This document shows, piece after piece, positions 1-26,800 of a DNA stretch of 64,000 nucleotides. The position numbers and the translations under genes are program-made. Positions within the stretch are counted from its first letter, which is position 1. The number at the start of each line of letters is the position of its first letter. The notes under the pieces were generated by a model. It saw only the letters and a program-made list of their open reading frames with translations, searched no databases and was not told the DNA's origin. The DNA is from Haliclystus octoradiatus (taxonomy: Eukaryota > Cnidaria > Staurozoa > Stauromedusae > Haliclystidae): contig OU744448.1 of the NCBI GenBank assembly GCA_916610825.1, positions 8,914,650 through 8,978,649 on the forward strand, given 5' to 3'.

Positions 1-3000
1 TGTATTTATTGAGTTAAACAACACTAAAGAAGAGGAATATTTCTCAAAATGATTGCTGTTAAACGGGATTATTAGTATCCAATTCACTTTTAACTGGACA
101 TAGATTTATGGTTTTCATTTTTTATAGCGATTGATCGGTTTCTATTTGTTTTGTTGTTCATGGTGTTGCGTTTAATTTTAGTTGATTCTGTATTCCATGT
201 TATACAAACAGTGACAAAAATGTTTTCCTCTCAAATGCTAAAAAACTTCACTGTTTTATTTTGATATGGCATGTTCAAATAACTCACAGAGAGCAAAGTG
301 TGACACTTGATACGTTCCATCGAATCCAAAATACTTTCTCATAGTTGAAAAATTACTAGGCCTATAATGTTTGTATTTGAAAACGAAAACAAAACATTTT
401 TGTTAATGAGATGTTACAAACGATTTTATTAGTTCACGGGAATAAAAATGGGTGACGTTATGAGCGATAATCCGTAATAAACAATGACGTTATAGCCGAT
501 AATTATTATGAGGAAACGGTCTACTAAAATAGGCCAGGAAAAATAAATTTGTACGCTATAAACAATAATCTGTTACAAAAGGTGACGTTAGTCGTATAAA
601 CAGTTTCTACTGTGAATCCTACTAGTTTCATGGCTGCTTGTCAAGATATTTCTAGAATATCCTAGGTCATCTCCTAGAAGGTGGGTGTGTACCTCTAACG
701 CGGAGGGTCCAACGAGGGCCGCAGAGACATGTAAATGACCCCTTGCAATATCATTGTTTGGACATTTCGTTTAGAATGTTTAGAATGCATGGATGTGGGC
801 ATCTATAATGTACTTAGTGAAGTGAACCCGCTCAGCTGGCTGAAATTTGAAAATAAAAAAATAGAAAATTTAATTGCTAGAAGTTAGCCCAAATAATAAA
901 TAAGCAATAGAAGTGAAGGTTAGTAGGGTGTGAAAGATATTGCGTGATGAACATGAGAATGTAATTCGTTCAGATTTCTATGGAGTAGCAAGAGAAATCC
1001 TACGAAAAAAATACGCTTCCGGCCGTCCATTGAAGGAATATAAAGATATGGACATAAAAGATGGCCTATGTTGCCGCAAAAAATTATAAGATACCCCACG
1101 GAAAGTATGGATTTGATACGTTTACCATGAGAAGCGTGAATCTCGGATACAGTAGATAGGCCTACAAACAGACATACATCGATGTTTATATAGTAGGCCT
1201 ATAGATTGTCTCCAGTTATATAACTAATTGAGATGTTGTTAACATCCAAATGTCGAATGTCCAAACTCCAACAGAAAACAACATCGCAAAATAGTTGTTG
1301 CTATATTCACTAGGCCTACACCTAAATCCATCGCTCAAAACGATGTTTGTCCACGCGGTATAAGCATTTCCAGTAAAGCAGAATACAATGGACCTCCTTT
1401 TATATTTTTCCATAAATTTCTTTCCGTTTTCTGTAAATCAGACGTGCCCTCTAAACAGAGATTTATGGAAAACCCAGGTCTAAAAAAGGGAGAAACGGTC
1501 TACAAAATCCACTTTCATTTCGCGGCAATATGGCCTATAAAATTGGCAACTACTTGTCCACCTGGCCCTGTTTTAGGATAAAATACTATAGTTGAGTAAA
1601 ACTATTCAACGAATATCTGTTTATACAATGATAAAATCATGAATAACATGCATTTAAAATGTATTATTTCCAAAAGAAGTGTTAATTTGCGCATAATTTA
1701 TTTAGATATGAATAACAGAAGGGCGGTTCCATCGTGTCTGACTGACACATCGGAAGATATTTTCGAATAGGGCATCAACATCCACGCAAATATTGATCAA
1801 TTATTATTTCTTACAAATAAAGAGTGGCAAAAACATTCCCACAAAGTAAAAATATTCACAATAACTCAAAATATAAATAAACTACAGCAAGTTTCAGGTC
1901 CGTGTCTGACTGACACGGACGCTCGCCATTTTGCCAATTGGAGATGAACATTTGTAGATTTCTGCGAAGTGTTGGCATAAAGAAGAATAAAATCACTCTC
2001 ATCATGATCTTAAGATACTATACTTTACAAATATTATTCATTTTATTAAATACTTTCAAAATATATACGGTAATAAACAAATGTTTCTTGTGTCTGACTG
2101 ACAAGACTTCGTGTCTGACTAACCTCTCCAAAGCAGTTTGTGTCTGACTGACATAACTTGACATAAAACACAAGTAATACACTTTTATTAAAACTTTTAT
2201 ATATTCCTTCCAAATCTATAATCATCAGGTAATGTAAATTGGTTGTTCTTTTTATTCAAAATGTAGCACACATACAGATAATATTCTAAACATCAAGGCC
2301 AAGTACACTGCCATTTCCATTTCGCATGCGATAAAACAGTCAACATGCATGACTAAATATTGATGACAGCGACTTCAACTTACCACGTGGTGTGAAGTGT
2401 CCAAAACAACGGGTAGGCGGTCACACGGCTTCTTTGATTATATGATCATTACGGCATTAGCTTTGAGATGCCGACTGTTGCGCTTAGGTCGAAACTGTCC
2501 GTATGAATATTTTTTGTCAGTCAGACACGCAGATTTAAAGGATGACGTTGATGAAAAGAGCAATATTCCCCGCCAAATATGCAAATGAGCTATTTTCTAC
2601 TTTGCATACGAAAGGATTTAGCGATTAAAGTATCACGCTGTGGAGTAAACAAAACATTTAGGACTTTTTCGTGTCTGACTGACAGCGGCCCAAAGTGATC
2701 AAAACATTTATATAATTTCAAGGTAAAATACACTCATTATTCTTTATTTTTACTAGTTAATAATACAAAACAAGTGATTTCATATTGATTGATGTAATTT
2801 TTGTTAGAAAACCATGAACAAAAAAAACGCAAAATTTCAAGTTTTAGTTTGTTGTTGTTTTCATAAATTCACGAGCGGCCAACTCGACGCTCTCTCTAAA
2901 ACATTAATTTTATCCACATCGAAGTCTATAATCTCAATCAAACATATATATAATGATGGTAAAAGTATCTATTTTAGAGAAAACAATTGATTTTTGTCTG

Positions 3001-4250
3001 AATTCCTTGCTTTATTTTTGATGCTTGTAAAATTTTTGGTTTCACTTCTGATGGAATCGCCCATAAGTCGTTTTGATTAGTTTAAATAAAAAAACATAGG
3101 CTATCGATCTGGAGGATGAAGGCTGTGGAGCTACCCTTCGGCCTTCACAATCGAAGAGGTTACGAAGTAGGCCTATAAAAATCCCATTTAAACGAATAAC
3201 AGATAAGAAATATTTGAGTTACTCGGTTACCGCGTTTCATTTAGACAAAATAGACAAATGCAGCCTTGCTTCAATTGATCACTCATCTGAACTTTTGAAA
3301 GACTTTTGATAACCCGTTTTTTTGCTCGAAGCTCCATCGTGTCATCGTGTCTAGACTCTAGTGTAAACGTATGACAAATCCTCAGATACTATTAGCACAT
3401 AGCTCACGGCCCGAGCAAAGCGAGGGGCGGAGCCCCGAGGTCAGGCAAGCTGTCGCGACCGCCAGCCCAGATCCGCGCATACGGAGTCAAAATTCAACCA
3501 AGGATATTGGAGACCCAAATTTCAGCCGATAGTTTCTCCTGCCCGCTTTACAAAGATTCTGTTTGTGTCGCTAGAATGTTCAACTACTTATTAGCATCGT
3601 GGTTCTGTTTTTATCAAGATCAATCAAGTATTTTATTTTATATGAATTTTTAAACTCGACCTTTTCTGTAATACCCTTTGTCTTTTACGCTTTTTTACAG
3701 TCACGTGGTCTTGCGATTTTGTCCGCTCGCTGGTATGTTGTGCCTCAGGGCACGTAGTTGTAGCGCTGTCACGTTTACACAATGGTTGTTAATTGTTATC
3801 CTCATTGTTGTCTTATTCAAAGTTGTATTCGTGAATGATCGTTCGTGCCGCTATTATGATTGTCTAATGTCTATTATGTTTGCCTGCTGATTGCACCTAT
3901 TGTTGTTTCTTATTTACAGTGTTATGCTCTGTTAAATTCGTCCAGCTTAATTATTTTATGCACAAGGAAGTAATGCTTTCAATCACCATTGGACGAGATT
4001 GTTTCTGCCTAAGTATGGAATCGTTCTGTTAGGCCGATAGTGATTTCTTGCTGCAAAGGCGGTTATGAGAAAATGGGCTTTTCACTAGAGAGTTTTGCCT
4101 ACTGACCTGCATGTTTGACACTAACTATTGACAGTAAAATACTTTCTGGGGTTCGAAGGGCTTCCTGACGGATGGGAAAAGATCTGTGCTGTTTCTTTCT
4201 TTTTTTGCGTTTGTTTAAATCAACGTTAATTTTATTCTTGACAATCCTGC
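1..4250. other. Non-coding region, no gene recognised
   Basis: No open frame here looks like a protein family I know, and no exon with matching splice sites and phase was found. The stretch contains the GTGTCTGACTGAC motif cluster (listed separately), many scattered TAGGCCTA-type octamers (for example near 1150, 1196, 1311 and 3168), and a short GC-rich island around 3408-3475 that stands out from the AT-rich surroundings. Confidence 0.5.
1734..2684. repeat. Cluster of seven GTGTCTGACTGAC-type motifs
   Basis: The word GTGTCTGACTGACAC or a near match occurs at 1734-1748, 1902-1916, 2090-2103, 2111-2123 (ending TAAC), 2140-2153, 2515-2528 (minus strand) and 2671-2684. The first two copies are full 15-mers whose ends, GTGTC and GACAC, pair with each other. 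The sequences between copies are unrelated and spacing is irregular, so this is neither a simple tandem repeat nor a CRISPR array. The core contains TGACTGAC, partly like an AP-1 half site; a regulatory role is only a guess. Confidence 0.6.
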
Positions 4251-4457
4251 TTAAAGGAGCAAAAATGACCGGCAGGCGCTACGCACTTAGGATCACGTGC
4301 ACGCTTATTGTTATAACACCATGTTCATTGTTGACATGAATTTTATTACAAGTTAGGCCTGCGTATAACAATGGTTTCAAAGCGAGACGGTTGAATTACG
4401 CTAAGCATAAATTCAACTTGTGCTCGCAGCGGTCGCCGGTCAATTTTGCCCCTTTAA
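4251..4457. mobile_element. TTAA-flanked inverted-repeat element (piggyBac-type MITE)
   Basis: A 199-bp element (4255-4453) is flanked on both sides by TTAA. Its ends are imperfect inverted repeats: the left end reads AGGAGCAAAAATGACCGGC and the right end, read inward, AGGGGCAAAATTGACCGGC. TTAA target duplication is the hallmark of piggyBac-class insertion. There is no coding capacity, so it is non-autonomous. Confidence 0.6.
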
Positions 4458-7400
4458 AGCCTCCCTGAAAAGACCACAATTCTATGGGGTGGTGGGGCTG
4501 ATAAGATTAGGGGACAGTGACATCACCAGCTAGCATTCCAGAGATCGTGTCCCGGGGATCGTGTGCTCTGCATCAATAAATACATAAATACATCATGATC
4601 ACTTCAATCAAGCTATATCAGGTCAACCCAGTCTGTGAACAGTCATTTTACTAAATACTTATCAGGTCATAACTTTGTGGGCATATATTGCAGTGTGACA
4701 TTCTTATAATGAAGTTACATTACTGATTTTTTGTACGCAAGCATAAATTTAATTGAAAACATGGCAGTCAAACGAAGTTTTTATTCAAATAAAGTTGGTT
4801 AATCGTGTTTAATAGAGAGATATGCTTCGGAACTGGACTATGGATTATGAGAGTATCCTATGGAAGGACCCGCAAGGGTCCTTCCACACAATTACATTAC
4901 TGCTACTGGAAACAAGGTTGTTAAATATTGGACAGAATGATATCATATTGCCCAAGAAGTATGCATAAGTTTCACGGTGGAATATCTTACTTTCTCGATG
5001 TTTAGCCATAGACAGAGGTCTTGCCAAAGAATGTCAATACAATAATACTGTAGTCATTTTTCTCTCCGCCATTTGCAATAATAATATCCAATGCCCCGCT
5101 CTGTTGAATTTGAAAAAGGAACTAGGTCCCAGCTTCGTATTGAAATTTACATGGTTTCCGGCATGAAAATATCGCCCGTGATAAAAATGTGACGCGACGG
5201 ATTAATCTATGTCAATTCGAAGGTTATACTGTTTTTTCGGAGCTGAAATGCGATCTTTTCAGATTTTTAAGGGTTGTCTTTCCTTTATCAGAACAGTCGC
5301 ATTTAATTAATGTAAAGAACATCAAGCATCGAATGTGTCCAACATTTATGCCATATACAAATTTACTAGTTAAATGATACATATGATTGAGTTTCAATAT
5401 TACGACTCTAAAGTTCTAAACATTTTATACCTATCTTAATTACATATGAGTTTCGTCATGTCGATCTGTTGTAATTTAGACAGTTAAGCCTGAATTAGGC
5501 GTGACTTTAAGGGACAATTGATTTGCATATATGCTTAATGTTATATCTTTTGTAATTTTGTATCTTCCTTTAATATGTCTGAAATTTATGATCTATTTTA
5601 TATTCTGTTGCTATATGCATTAATTAATCATTAGTTACTTGATATTTGCCGAACAATCTGACGAGCCTCTTTGAGAAAAAATTAATTAATTCAAAGGCGA
5701 AATTAAATGCAGTGCCATGACCCCAAAAAATCTTTTCCGGAATCGAGTAGTCCATGCAAAATAAATTGGAATGGCGACAATAATTTTCGATTTGGACTCT
5801 TATAAGCTGATGAGTTATTTAATGTTGAAAGAACCATATTTCAGAAATAGTGCTCCTTCGAAAATTGGAAATCTTACCAAAAAGACAAGAGGGCCCACTA
5901 TGGATAAATGAAATAATCTAAACTTCAAAAAAATCCTAACTTTTTTCTCGCGAAAAAGAAATGGTCCACTTTCCAGATCAGATATGCCTATATCTTTGGG
6001 ACACCTTTTTGGCTTATATATGACTGAAATTTAATGTGAATTGTAGAGTTGAGAAAGGTTTTGGGTACCAAGAAACGTACTTCTGTACACTATGCACAGT
6101 ATATAGTTAATCACATCGGTGATATAATGCTACGATGTTTGCCTTTAATTGCCAACTTGTGCTTCAACATTTATTCATGTAACAGTCTTTGCCCCCCTCC
6201 ACTGACCTATAACTAACAACATATCAACAATTCACCCTTACAGTGACAGTTCTATTTTCCATTTTGGATCAGAAGTCCTTGAAACATGACTATCGATAAG
6301 AGATCTTTGTCATAACGGCATAACAAAGGAAATAGTATTGAAGTAATTTCCTATTAAAAACAGCTGATTAAAGAATAGAAATGATATACATTGGCAGAGC
6401 TAGCTGTACCTTATATCAGTGAGAGTGAGTGCATTTATCACAACTTTCCAGATAGAAATTAGTGAAAACAACCCGTGCAGCAGCTTCATGACCTGGATAG
6501 TCAGGATATTCAGGAAAGAAAATGCTGTGAAATATTTAAAATGTCACCCCTTTCAAGCGGTCACCTGTCGATAGAGTCCACTGGACGGACTCATGAATAA
6601 CTGCATCGTAGTTCTATTTAACCAGCCCTCTTACAATCGTTACCTGTCTAAATGGTCAAACTTTATCGATATTATTGTGGTTAATATACGACCAGCAAGA
6701 GGAGGAATAATAATTGTCTACATAATTCTTTTGCTCTTCATTCTTTATTAAACAGAAACGGACGGAATATATTCACGAGTTCTTACTGACAAATCTCGCC
6801 GGCTATAGTATATACCTAATTACATATTGATGCAAGTGTTGTGGCGTATCATAAACGAACAAGCAAGGATCTATTATGCTTTGAGTCAGAAATAAATCAA
6901 AATTGAAAAAATAGTTACACAAACAATAAAAAGCTGACAATTTCACCATTCGAAAAGATATATATCATATGTGCATGAAAGATATAGCTGGATGATTTGT
7001 TTTTATTAATTAAAGCTTACAGCAATTTTTATGTTAACATTCTACTGTATGCAGTTGCTTAATGCTTATAGCCATACTGAAACACATAAATTAAGTCGTG
7101 CAATATAAGTAAATATATAAGTAAAAGCATCATTATGATATTGATTTAAATAATAAAAATTTTGAAGTATCAAATAAATCTAGCGGCAAGAAAGTTATCA
7201 TATATAGAGCTATTTATACAAAATGCTGCAAACATTTCGTAGCTTACGTAAGAAGCCATCGTCACTGTAGCAGTGATAGATTATCAACTGAATGACACGC
7301 TACACATATCATATTAATGATATTGTAGTATTTACAATCATGATACACAGGTAGAATATTAAAACCAAAGCCTGGAGAAGTACAATCCATGGTAAGAGCG

Positions 7401-7537
7401 CATAGACATAAAGCTTGCACCTTACGTCTGTCAAGCTGGCCCACCCACCCTTTCAGATTGTAACGAAAATGGTATCAAGACTATAATTATATCATTATAA
7501 CCAAAGTTAAATTTCAAACATGTTCAGTCTTCTTCTT
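4458..7537. other. 3' flank of transporter gene A, left part of duplicated unit
   Basis: No gene recognised. From about 5037 onward this stretch aligns with the 3' flank of gene B starting near 22326, so the left edge of the A/B duplication lies here. Near 6590-6680 is a decayed fragment resembling the pogo-type repeat found at 45656-45840. The part below 7538 includes the probable 3' untranslated region of gene A. Confidence 0.5.
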
Positions 7538-19344
<11,807 letters not shown>

Positions 19345-19480
19345 GGTATAACATTCAAGCTTGAGCTCCTATCCAAAAATGAACTTTCGCGTGGTATGAC
19401 ATGCTCTATCAATTACTCAGACAGATTAGCCCAAACCGGAATAACCAGTTTGTCGGTTCTCGAAATTTACACGCATAAAT
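19345..19480 (-). promoter_or_regulatory. Conserved 5' flank of gene A (5'UTR/promoter region)
   Basis: The bases upstream of the gene A ATG are well conserved with those upstream of gene B (36880-37030), including CTATCCAAAAATGAACTTTC and GAATAACCAGTTTGTCGG (plus strand). The first of these is partly kept upstream of gene C. I cannot place a TATA box or transcription start with confidence. Confidence 0.45.
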
Positions 19481-19719
19481 AAAAGATTGTGAATCACAAT
19501 TTTAACGAGTGCTGTGCAAGAAAATTTAGACATGACAATGTTAAAAGTCTTGATAATCATGAGTAACCTTTCCCAACTACTACAGCATAGAAGTTTTTCT
19601 ATAAAAATGTGATTCAAGAGAAGTAGCACATTATCCGAAGTTGCTAAGGAAGCTCAACACTATATAATAACATAGCACTATATTCTTAGATAACATATAT
19701 TTATATAAAAATATCTATA

Positions 19720-20640
<921 letters not shown>

Positions 20641-22325
20641 TATTTATATATATATGGTTTGTTAGCCCAAGGAAAATGTCGGTGTATTCAATTGTTATTT
20701 GAAGGAAAAATAATTTTGTATGACGTCAGATATAGATTTCAAAGTAATAATTTAAGATTAAGAAAATAATGTTAAAGTTGTGAATACTTTGGGATTACTG
20801 TATTCTAAGCGAATCTACTTTATGAATTCATCAAACGAACTGAGTTTCCAGAAGATTGCATAATGATCTATCACGGACTTGTTTGACTGGTTTGACAGGA
20901 TAAACACGTATATACAGTGTGTATTTATTACATTATGTCACATGCAGTACGTAAAAGTTGTCACATGCAGTACGTAAAAGTATGTCACATGTAACAGGGC
21001 TTGACTTTCTCGCATGATGTGGGTAGATGTATTGCTATATTTACATTCGTTGTTTATTTGTGTGTAGGCAGGAAAATAGCAATATAATATCAAATATTCA
21101 GGTAATTAATAACAACTGAGACCAATAAAAATACACAACTGTAGATCGATAATATACTATCCGATCGCTAGACAATTGTAATAGGATCACTCATAAATAA
21201 CTTATAAAATAATGTAATCTGTTTCACAATCAATGTATTATTTTAATTGCCGGGTGTAATTGTATATTATGACTAATAACTTGTTGGTCAAATTTGTCAT
21301 TAAGTGTACACATGTGTGATGCAATTATTCCGTAAGAGAACCTTCAGTATTAATCTTTGTTGTTTGTATTTAACCACGCAAAGAAGTATTTCATAATCAC
21401 GTAACACGTACAGTTAGGTATATAACCAATTGAATTTGAAGTAGTATTCTTAATTAGTCAAGTGATTTAAATAAAGTCGTGATAAAACTTTGCTACATTA
21501 TTATTCTGAGTATTCTCTTGACTAATGTATTCAGTTTATACTTCCATTACACTATATTCAAGAATATTAAAATTAGAGGTCTGCGAATCCGATTTGAGTC
21601 AGATCTGAATCCGATCCAGTCCGACTTTTTTCGTATGCGGGGATCATTTTCTTTCATTGATACTTTGAGCGGACCGTTGTTTTCGTGAAAATTCGGATCG
21701 GATCCGATCAGATTTTGTTATTGTTTGATAATCTTATATAACCATAATATTTATTTGTATTTAATTGATTTACTCTGCCAATACCTCCATTCAATGATTT
21801 TAGTGCTTGCAAATCAACCCAAACGCTGCACCGTCTAACTTTCAATATTGTTAAGAGAAAAGTGCAGAAAGTGAAATGAGTTACGATATTATCAAAATTT
21901 TGTATTTGAAGTATTTTTTCATGTTGAACAATTGAAGAGAGGAATAGTGATGAACAGTCTTTCACAACATCTTTTCAGATTGATAAATTATTCTTCAAAA
22001 GATATGTTGTTATTTTAATGAGAAAATGCTATTTTCATTCCCACAATAATACTTAAAATGATATTATAATTGAATAAATATTTATGGTCACAATTAGTTC
22101 CATAAACTTCATTCTACTGCAATCACATTCTGTGCTGTATATCTTTACGAAACTGACCGTTACTTGTTTCTTCGTGATAAGATCAGCTACATAGCCACGG
22201 CTGATTTATGGACAAACTTTGTATTTTTCGCTTCCTGAAAATTTCCATCATTTTCAATGGTGCGGATTCAGGTTATGTCAGATCGGATCGGATTAAAAAT
22301 ATAAAATCCAAAATTCAAAATTTTA
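20641..22325. other. Right edge of unit A and spacer before unit B
   Basis: No gene recognised. Up to about 21112 the sequence aligns with the region upstream of gene B ending near 37672. A 23-bp tandem duplication built on GTCACATGCAGTACGTAAAAG lies at 20938-20983. Between about 21578 and 22300 are repeated CGGATCGGATCCGAT-like words in both orientations, probably a decayed repeat at the junction of the two duplicated units. Confidence 0.45.
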
Positions 22326-22445
22326 ATGCAATAATACTGTAGTCATTTTTCTCTCCGCCATTTGCAATAATATCCAATGGCCCGCTCTGTTGAATTTGAA
22401 AAAGGAGCTGGGTCCCATCTTCGCATTGGAATTTACAGTTATGTT
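22326..22445 (-). pseudogene. Short conserved frame at the left edge of duplicated units
   Basis: The minus-strand frame contains FQIQQSGPLDIIANGG and is open here, while the matching stretch of unit A (about 5040-5150) carries an in-frame stop and a small insertion. It could be a decayed fragment of a neighbouring gene caught in the duplication, or chance. I recognise no family. Confidence 0.2.
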
Positions 22446-23739
22446 GTCTTTTATGCATTATCAGAATAGTCGTAATTAGTATAAAGAAGTTGTGAAACAT
22501 TTATGCCATACACAGATTTACTATATAGATATATTTACTATTAGAGAAAACATATAATGATGCAAAGGTGAAATTAAGGACATCATAGAGATTTTGAATT
22601 TGAGTGCAAAGAACAGCACTGACCTTTACAGTGCCAGTCCTATTTTACATTTCAGATCAGAAGAAGTCCCGGATACTATCGATATGAAAACTTTGTTACA
22701 ACGAATAAAAATGTCCTGATTTCCCTGAAATGAAGCAATTTCCCATTAAAAAGAGCTGATTAAAGAAAGGAAACCATATATATTTTCAGAGCTAGCTGTA
22801 CATCATACGGGTGAGAGTGAGTTCCAATATCATAACTTCCCAGTTGGAAATTAGTGAAAGCAACTCGTGCAGCAGCTTCATGACCTGGATAGTCAGGAAA
22901 GAAAATGCTGCCAACTATTTAAAAAGTCCCCACTTTCAAGCGGTCTTCTGCCGATAGAGTCCACTAATACGGACGCATGAAACATAGTTTTATTTAACCA
23001 ACCCTCTATATAATGGTTACCTGTCTGAGTGGTCACATTTTATCGATATAAACATAATTACATATTGATTCAAGTGGTGTGACGTACCATAAAACGAATG
23101 AGCGAGGCTCTATTATAATTGAATCAAAAATATAAAAATCAAAAGAAAAGTTACACAAAGCTGACAATTTCACAATTTGAAAAGATATATATCATATATG
23201 CATGAAAGATATAACTGGATGATTTGTTCCTATTTTAATAGCTTACAACAATTTCTATGTTACATATTCTACTATGTTGCTTGATGCTTATAGTCATACT
23301 GAAATACATAAATTAATTCACACAATAATAGTAAATGTAAGTAATAGCATTATTATGATATTGATTCAAATTTTAAAAATGCTCATTTATATTATATAGC
23401 TATTTATATACAAAAATAACACACAATTCATAGCTTAAGTAAGAAGCCATCATCACTGTCGCAGTGATATATAGATATAGGTTATCAACTGAATGACACG
23501 CTACACATATCATATTAATGATATTATAGTATTTACAATCATGATACACAGGTAGAATATTAAAACCAAAGCCTCGAGAAGTACAATCCATGGTAAGAGC
23601 ACATAGACACAAAGCTCGCACCTTGACGTCTGTCAAGCTGGCCTACCCACCCTTTCAGATTGTAACAAAAATAGTATCAAGACTATAATTATATCACTAT
23701 AACCAAAGTTAAATTTCAAACATGTTCAGTCTTCTTCTT

Positions 23740-23828
23740 TTAAAGTCGAGTGTATGACTTATCTTGACTGCCATATTGTTTGCTTTTCAGTATCAACGAA
23801 TTCTTTTGAAATAGCCTCTCAGTGACAA
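23740..23828 (-). CDS. Gene B exon 8 (C-terminal tail)
   Basis: Acceptor AATTATAG|TTGTCAC. Encodes the same tail as gene A with one silent change (TAC to TAT), ending SYTRL and TAA. Confidence 0.8.
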
Positions 23829-26800
23829 CTATAATTTAAAACATGGAGTAATTAATATAATTATATAATTAATATAAACAATTAAACATAAACATCATAA
23901 TCATCGTTATCTCATATCAATCTCTTTCAAATCAAGAGAACGATTAATATGGACTTAATAACCTATGTATTTTGTATACATATATCAACACAATTTCTTT
24001 GGACAATCTTACTATGTATTTGGAATTGTATGTACGCTTATCAAATTTAAGGCAACTGAAATGTGGTGCTGCATTTTTTCAGTTTCAAAATTCTGTTTAT
24101 ATTTTTTTTATAATTTGCTACAACTTTAATTTTTATGAGAGTAATATTTTGTTGTGGAAATACAAACATTGATTCTTGGTGCTAGCCATATAGTGATATA
24201 CAATTGTTCTATCTAAAATCACCTACGATTATATATCTTATCAGACCAACGTGAATAAAGGGTTACCACATACTTGCCATGTTTGTATTCATATTTACTA
24301 AACGAGAAAATGTTGGGAGACACGAGTGAAGCGCTAAAAAATCACGAGCTCCGAGCGAGTGATTTTTAGCTTCCTGAGTGTCTCCCAACTTTTTCGAGTT
24401 TAGTAAATATGAATACAAACATTTGCAAGAATGTGGTAACCCTTTTCTAAAATAAAAGAAATGTCGGAATCTCATTCGACGGCGAATTTTCAATTCATGA
24501 ATTCACAATTTAAAATTCAATTTCAGTTCATAAACCAAGCATGAAGAGAATCCCACAACAAGATAGATTTTGTCGAATAAAGAAAGACATATACAAGAAC
24601 GTCTGTAATACAAGTGGTACAATAGTTCTTTAGCAAATTAATGCAGTAATTGTTATTTAAATTTTAGGTTTACCTTGAAACAGCGTAGCCTACAATTGTC
24701 TTTCGTTCTGTGTTTTTATTTTGCATGTTACACGACCAATAACTCATTTACCACGCTTTTCAATAAATAAAAACATCTTGAGCTAAATGTCGTTTTGTAA
24801 ATCGTAGCCATTATTGAGATATTTATTGGATTGTTATCAAAAAGTTATAAATTCTGTATTTTATCACAGATCAAACTTTTTGAAGCTTGCGGTTTTTCCC
24901 GGTTTTCGGAGCCATGTTTTACCCTAGGATTTCATGCACGCTCTTTCGACCAATCAGATCGCAGAAAACCTTCGTGATATTTTAAAAAGCTAGTTCATGA
25001 GTTTATGAACAGTGCGTTAATGTCGTTAATTGACCCCTATTGATGAACTTTGTCACGAACTTTTTATGATTATTCATGAAATGTATTATGAACAGCTCAA
25101 TTGTTATGAAGTTCAGAATAATTTGATGACTTGAAAATTGTATCATTTGTGAATTCATTAACAGTTTTTTTACAGGTTATCTGGTTAACAGGTAAATATC
25201 AACGGGATGTATAATTTAATTCTATAGATCCTCACATAGTTCCTAGTATGTAGATATTGTAATATATTTGACAGAGACAACAATTTCAAATGTTATAGTA
25301 TGAAAGGAATATAATGATAACAGCGTAACGTATGCTACACATCTACACAATGATAAGGAAAGTCATGCTTGATAGCTTGAAATGGATAACTAAGTAATCA
25401 TTTTCCTCTAAGTTAAACGCTGTATATACTTGCCTGATGCTGATAATTGATCGTAGTGATCTTTCAATGGTTTTCCATTTGTTTCTGGTAAGAAAAATGA
25501 GCCTGCAGCGGACAGTGTTAATAACACTGCTAACAAAGCATAAGGTAATGATTCATGAACATTACTTAGGATCCCAATAAATGCCGGCGCCAACATCGTA
25601 CCAATACGAGAGATAAAATTCACAACGCTGGCCGCTTGACTCCTGGAATTAGAAAATTGAGGATAGATTGAAAATATTGAATTATGAATTTTTTCAATGA
25701 AGCTAGCACAGCATTACCAGACAAATGTTGAAGAAATTTTAACTTTCAGGTAATAATATATATTTAACAATTAGACAACGAGGCCGAGTTGGCTACCGTC
25801 GGAATAGTCACTGAGGTCGTCCGTGGTGACTACAGGACAATGAACAACAAGGGCGAGTTGTTTAATTGTTTTAGTAGAAACCAACTAGTGGTACAAGTAC
25901 AAGCCAAACATATCAAATAAAATAAATTCAAATTATTTATTCGTTTCTTGAATAATTAATCTTAAATACAGCATTCAATCAAAGGCATCCATGACGACTA
26001 GCTGCAGCGTCGTGATTTGAAGGATGAATTTCAATTCGACATGTTTCTGATTTATTTTTAAAACAAAACAGGTTGGATATTAATAGTATTAATACTGGCT
26101 ACACAAATACAGCTCCACAGAAGTAGCAAACTTAGGCAAGGTAACTATTGAATATCTAAATTATATAAATGTTTGCAGTTCGCAATATAAAAGTTTGTTC
26201 GATGATCTACATTTTGATTGGTTCATTATTTTCTCATAGTGAACGCTGGTAAGTTTCTCGCAAATTTCAAAAAGTAAACAAGCGATTAGCAAAGGTTTTT
26301 GAATAAAAATTTATACGAATTACGAGAGTAAATTATAATTTCCGTTCCCGAGAAAACAAAACAGGTAACAAAATATGAGATGAAGTTGTTCAATGGTATA
26401 AGATAAGCTATGCATATACAATTTTAATCTTATTTAACAATCTTCTCGCAACTTCTCGCCACTTTATTGCAGATATAAATTAGTCCGCTAGTCAGATAAA
26501 GTTTACAAACAACAAACTTTCATATTACAAACTACAAAATTTATGTATTTTTAGATACTCAATAGTTACTTTCTCAAGTTTGCTATTTTGTGGGGCTGTA
26601 TGTTGTAACCAGTATTAATATGAAACTGTTTTTATGTTTTAAAAATTAAATCTGAATCAAGTCGAATTAAAATTCATCTTCCAAATCACGACGCTGCAGT
26701 TGTCATGGATGCATTTGATTGACATTGGTTAATTGTGCAGAAAGCGAATAAATAGTTGGAATTTATTTCATTTGATATGTTTTGCTTGTACCACTATAGT

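Noticed and set aside
1734-2684. CRISPR-like array
   Set aside because: Repeats are 13-15 bases, of both orientations and irregular spacing, in a eukaryotic genome.
7262-7444. Minus-strand frame with CALTMDCTS...GFGFN, also at 23400-23636
   Set aside because: Lies beyond the transporter stop codon; the two copies differ by an indel near the start and the frame is not seen beside gene C. Better explained as duplicated 3' flank.
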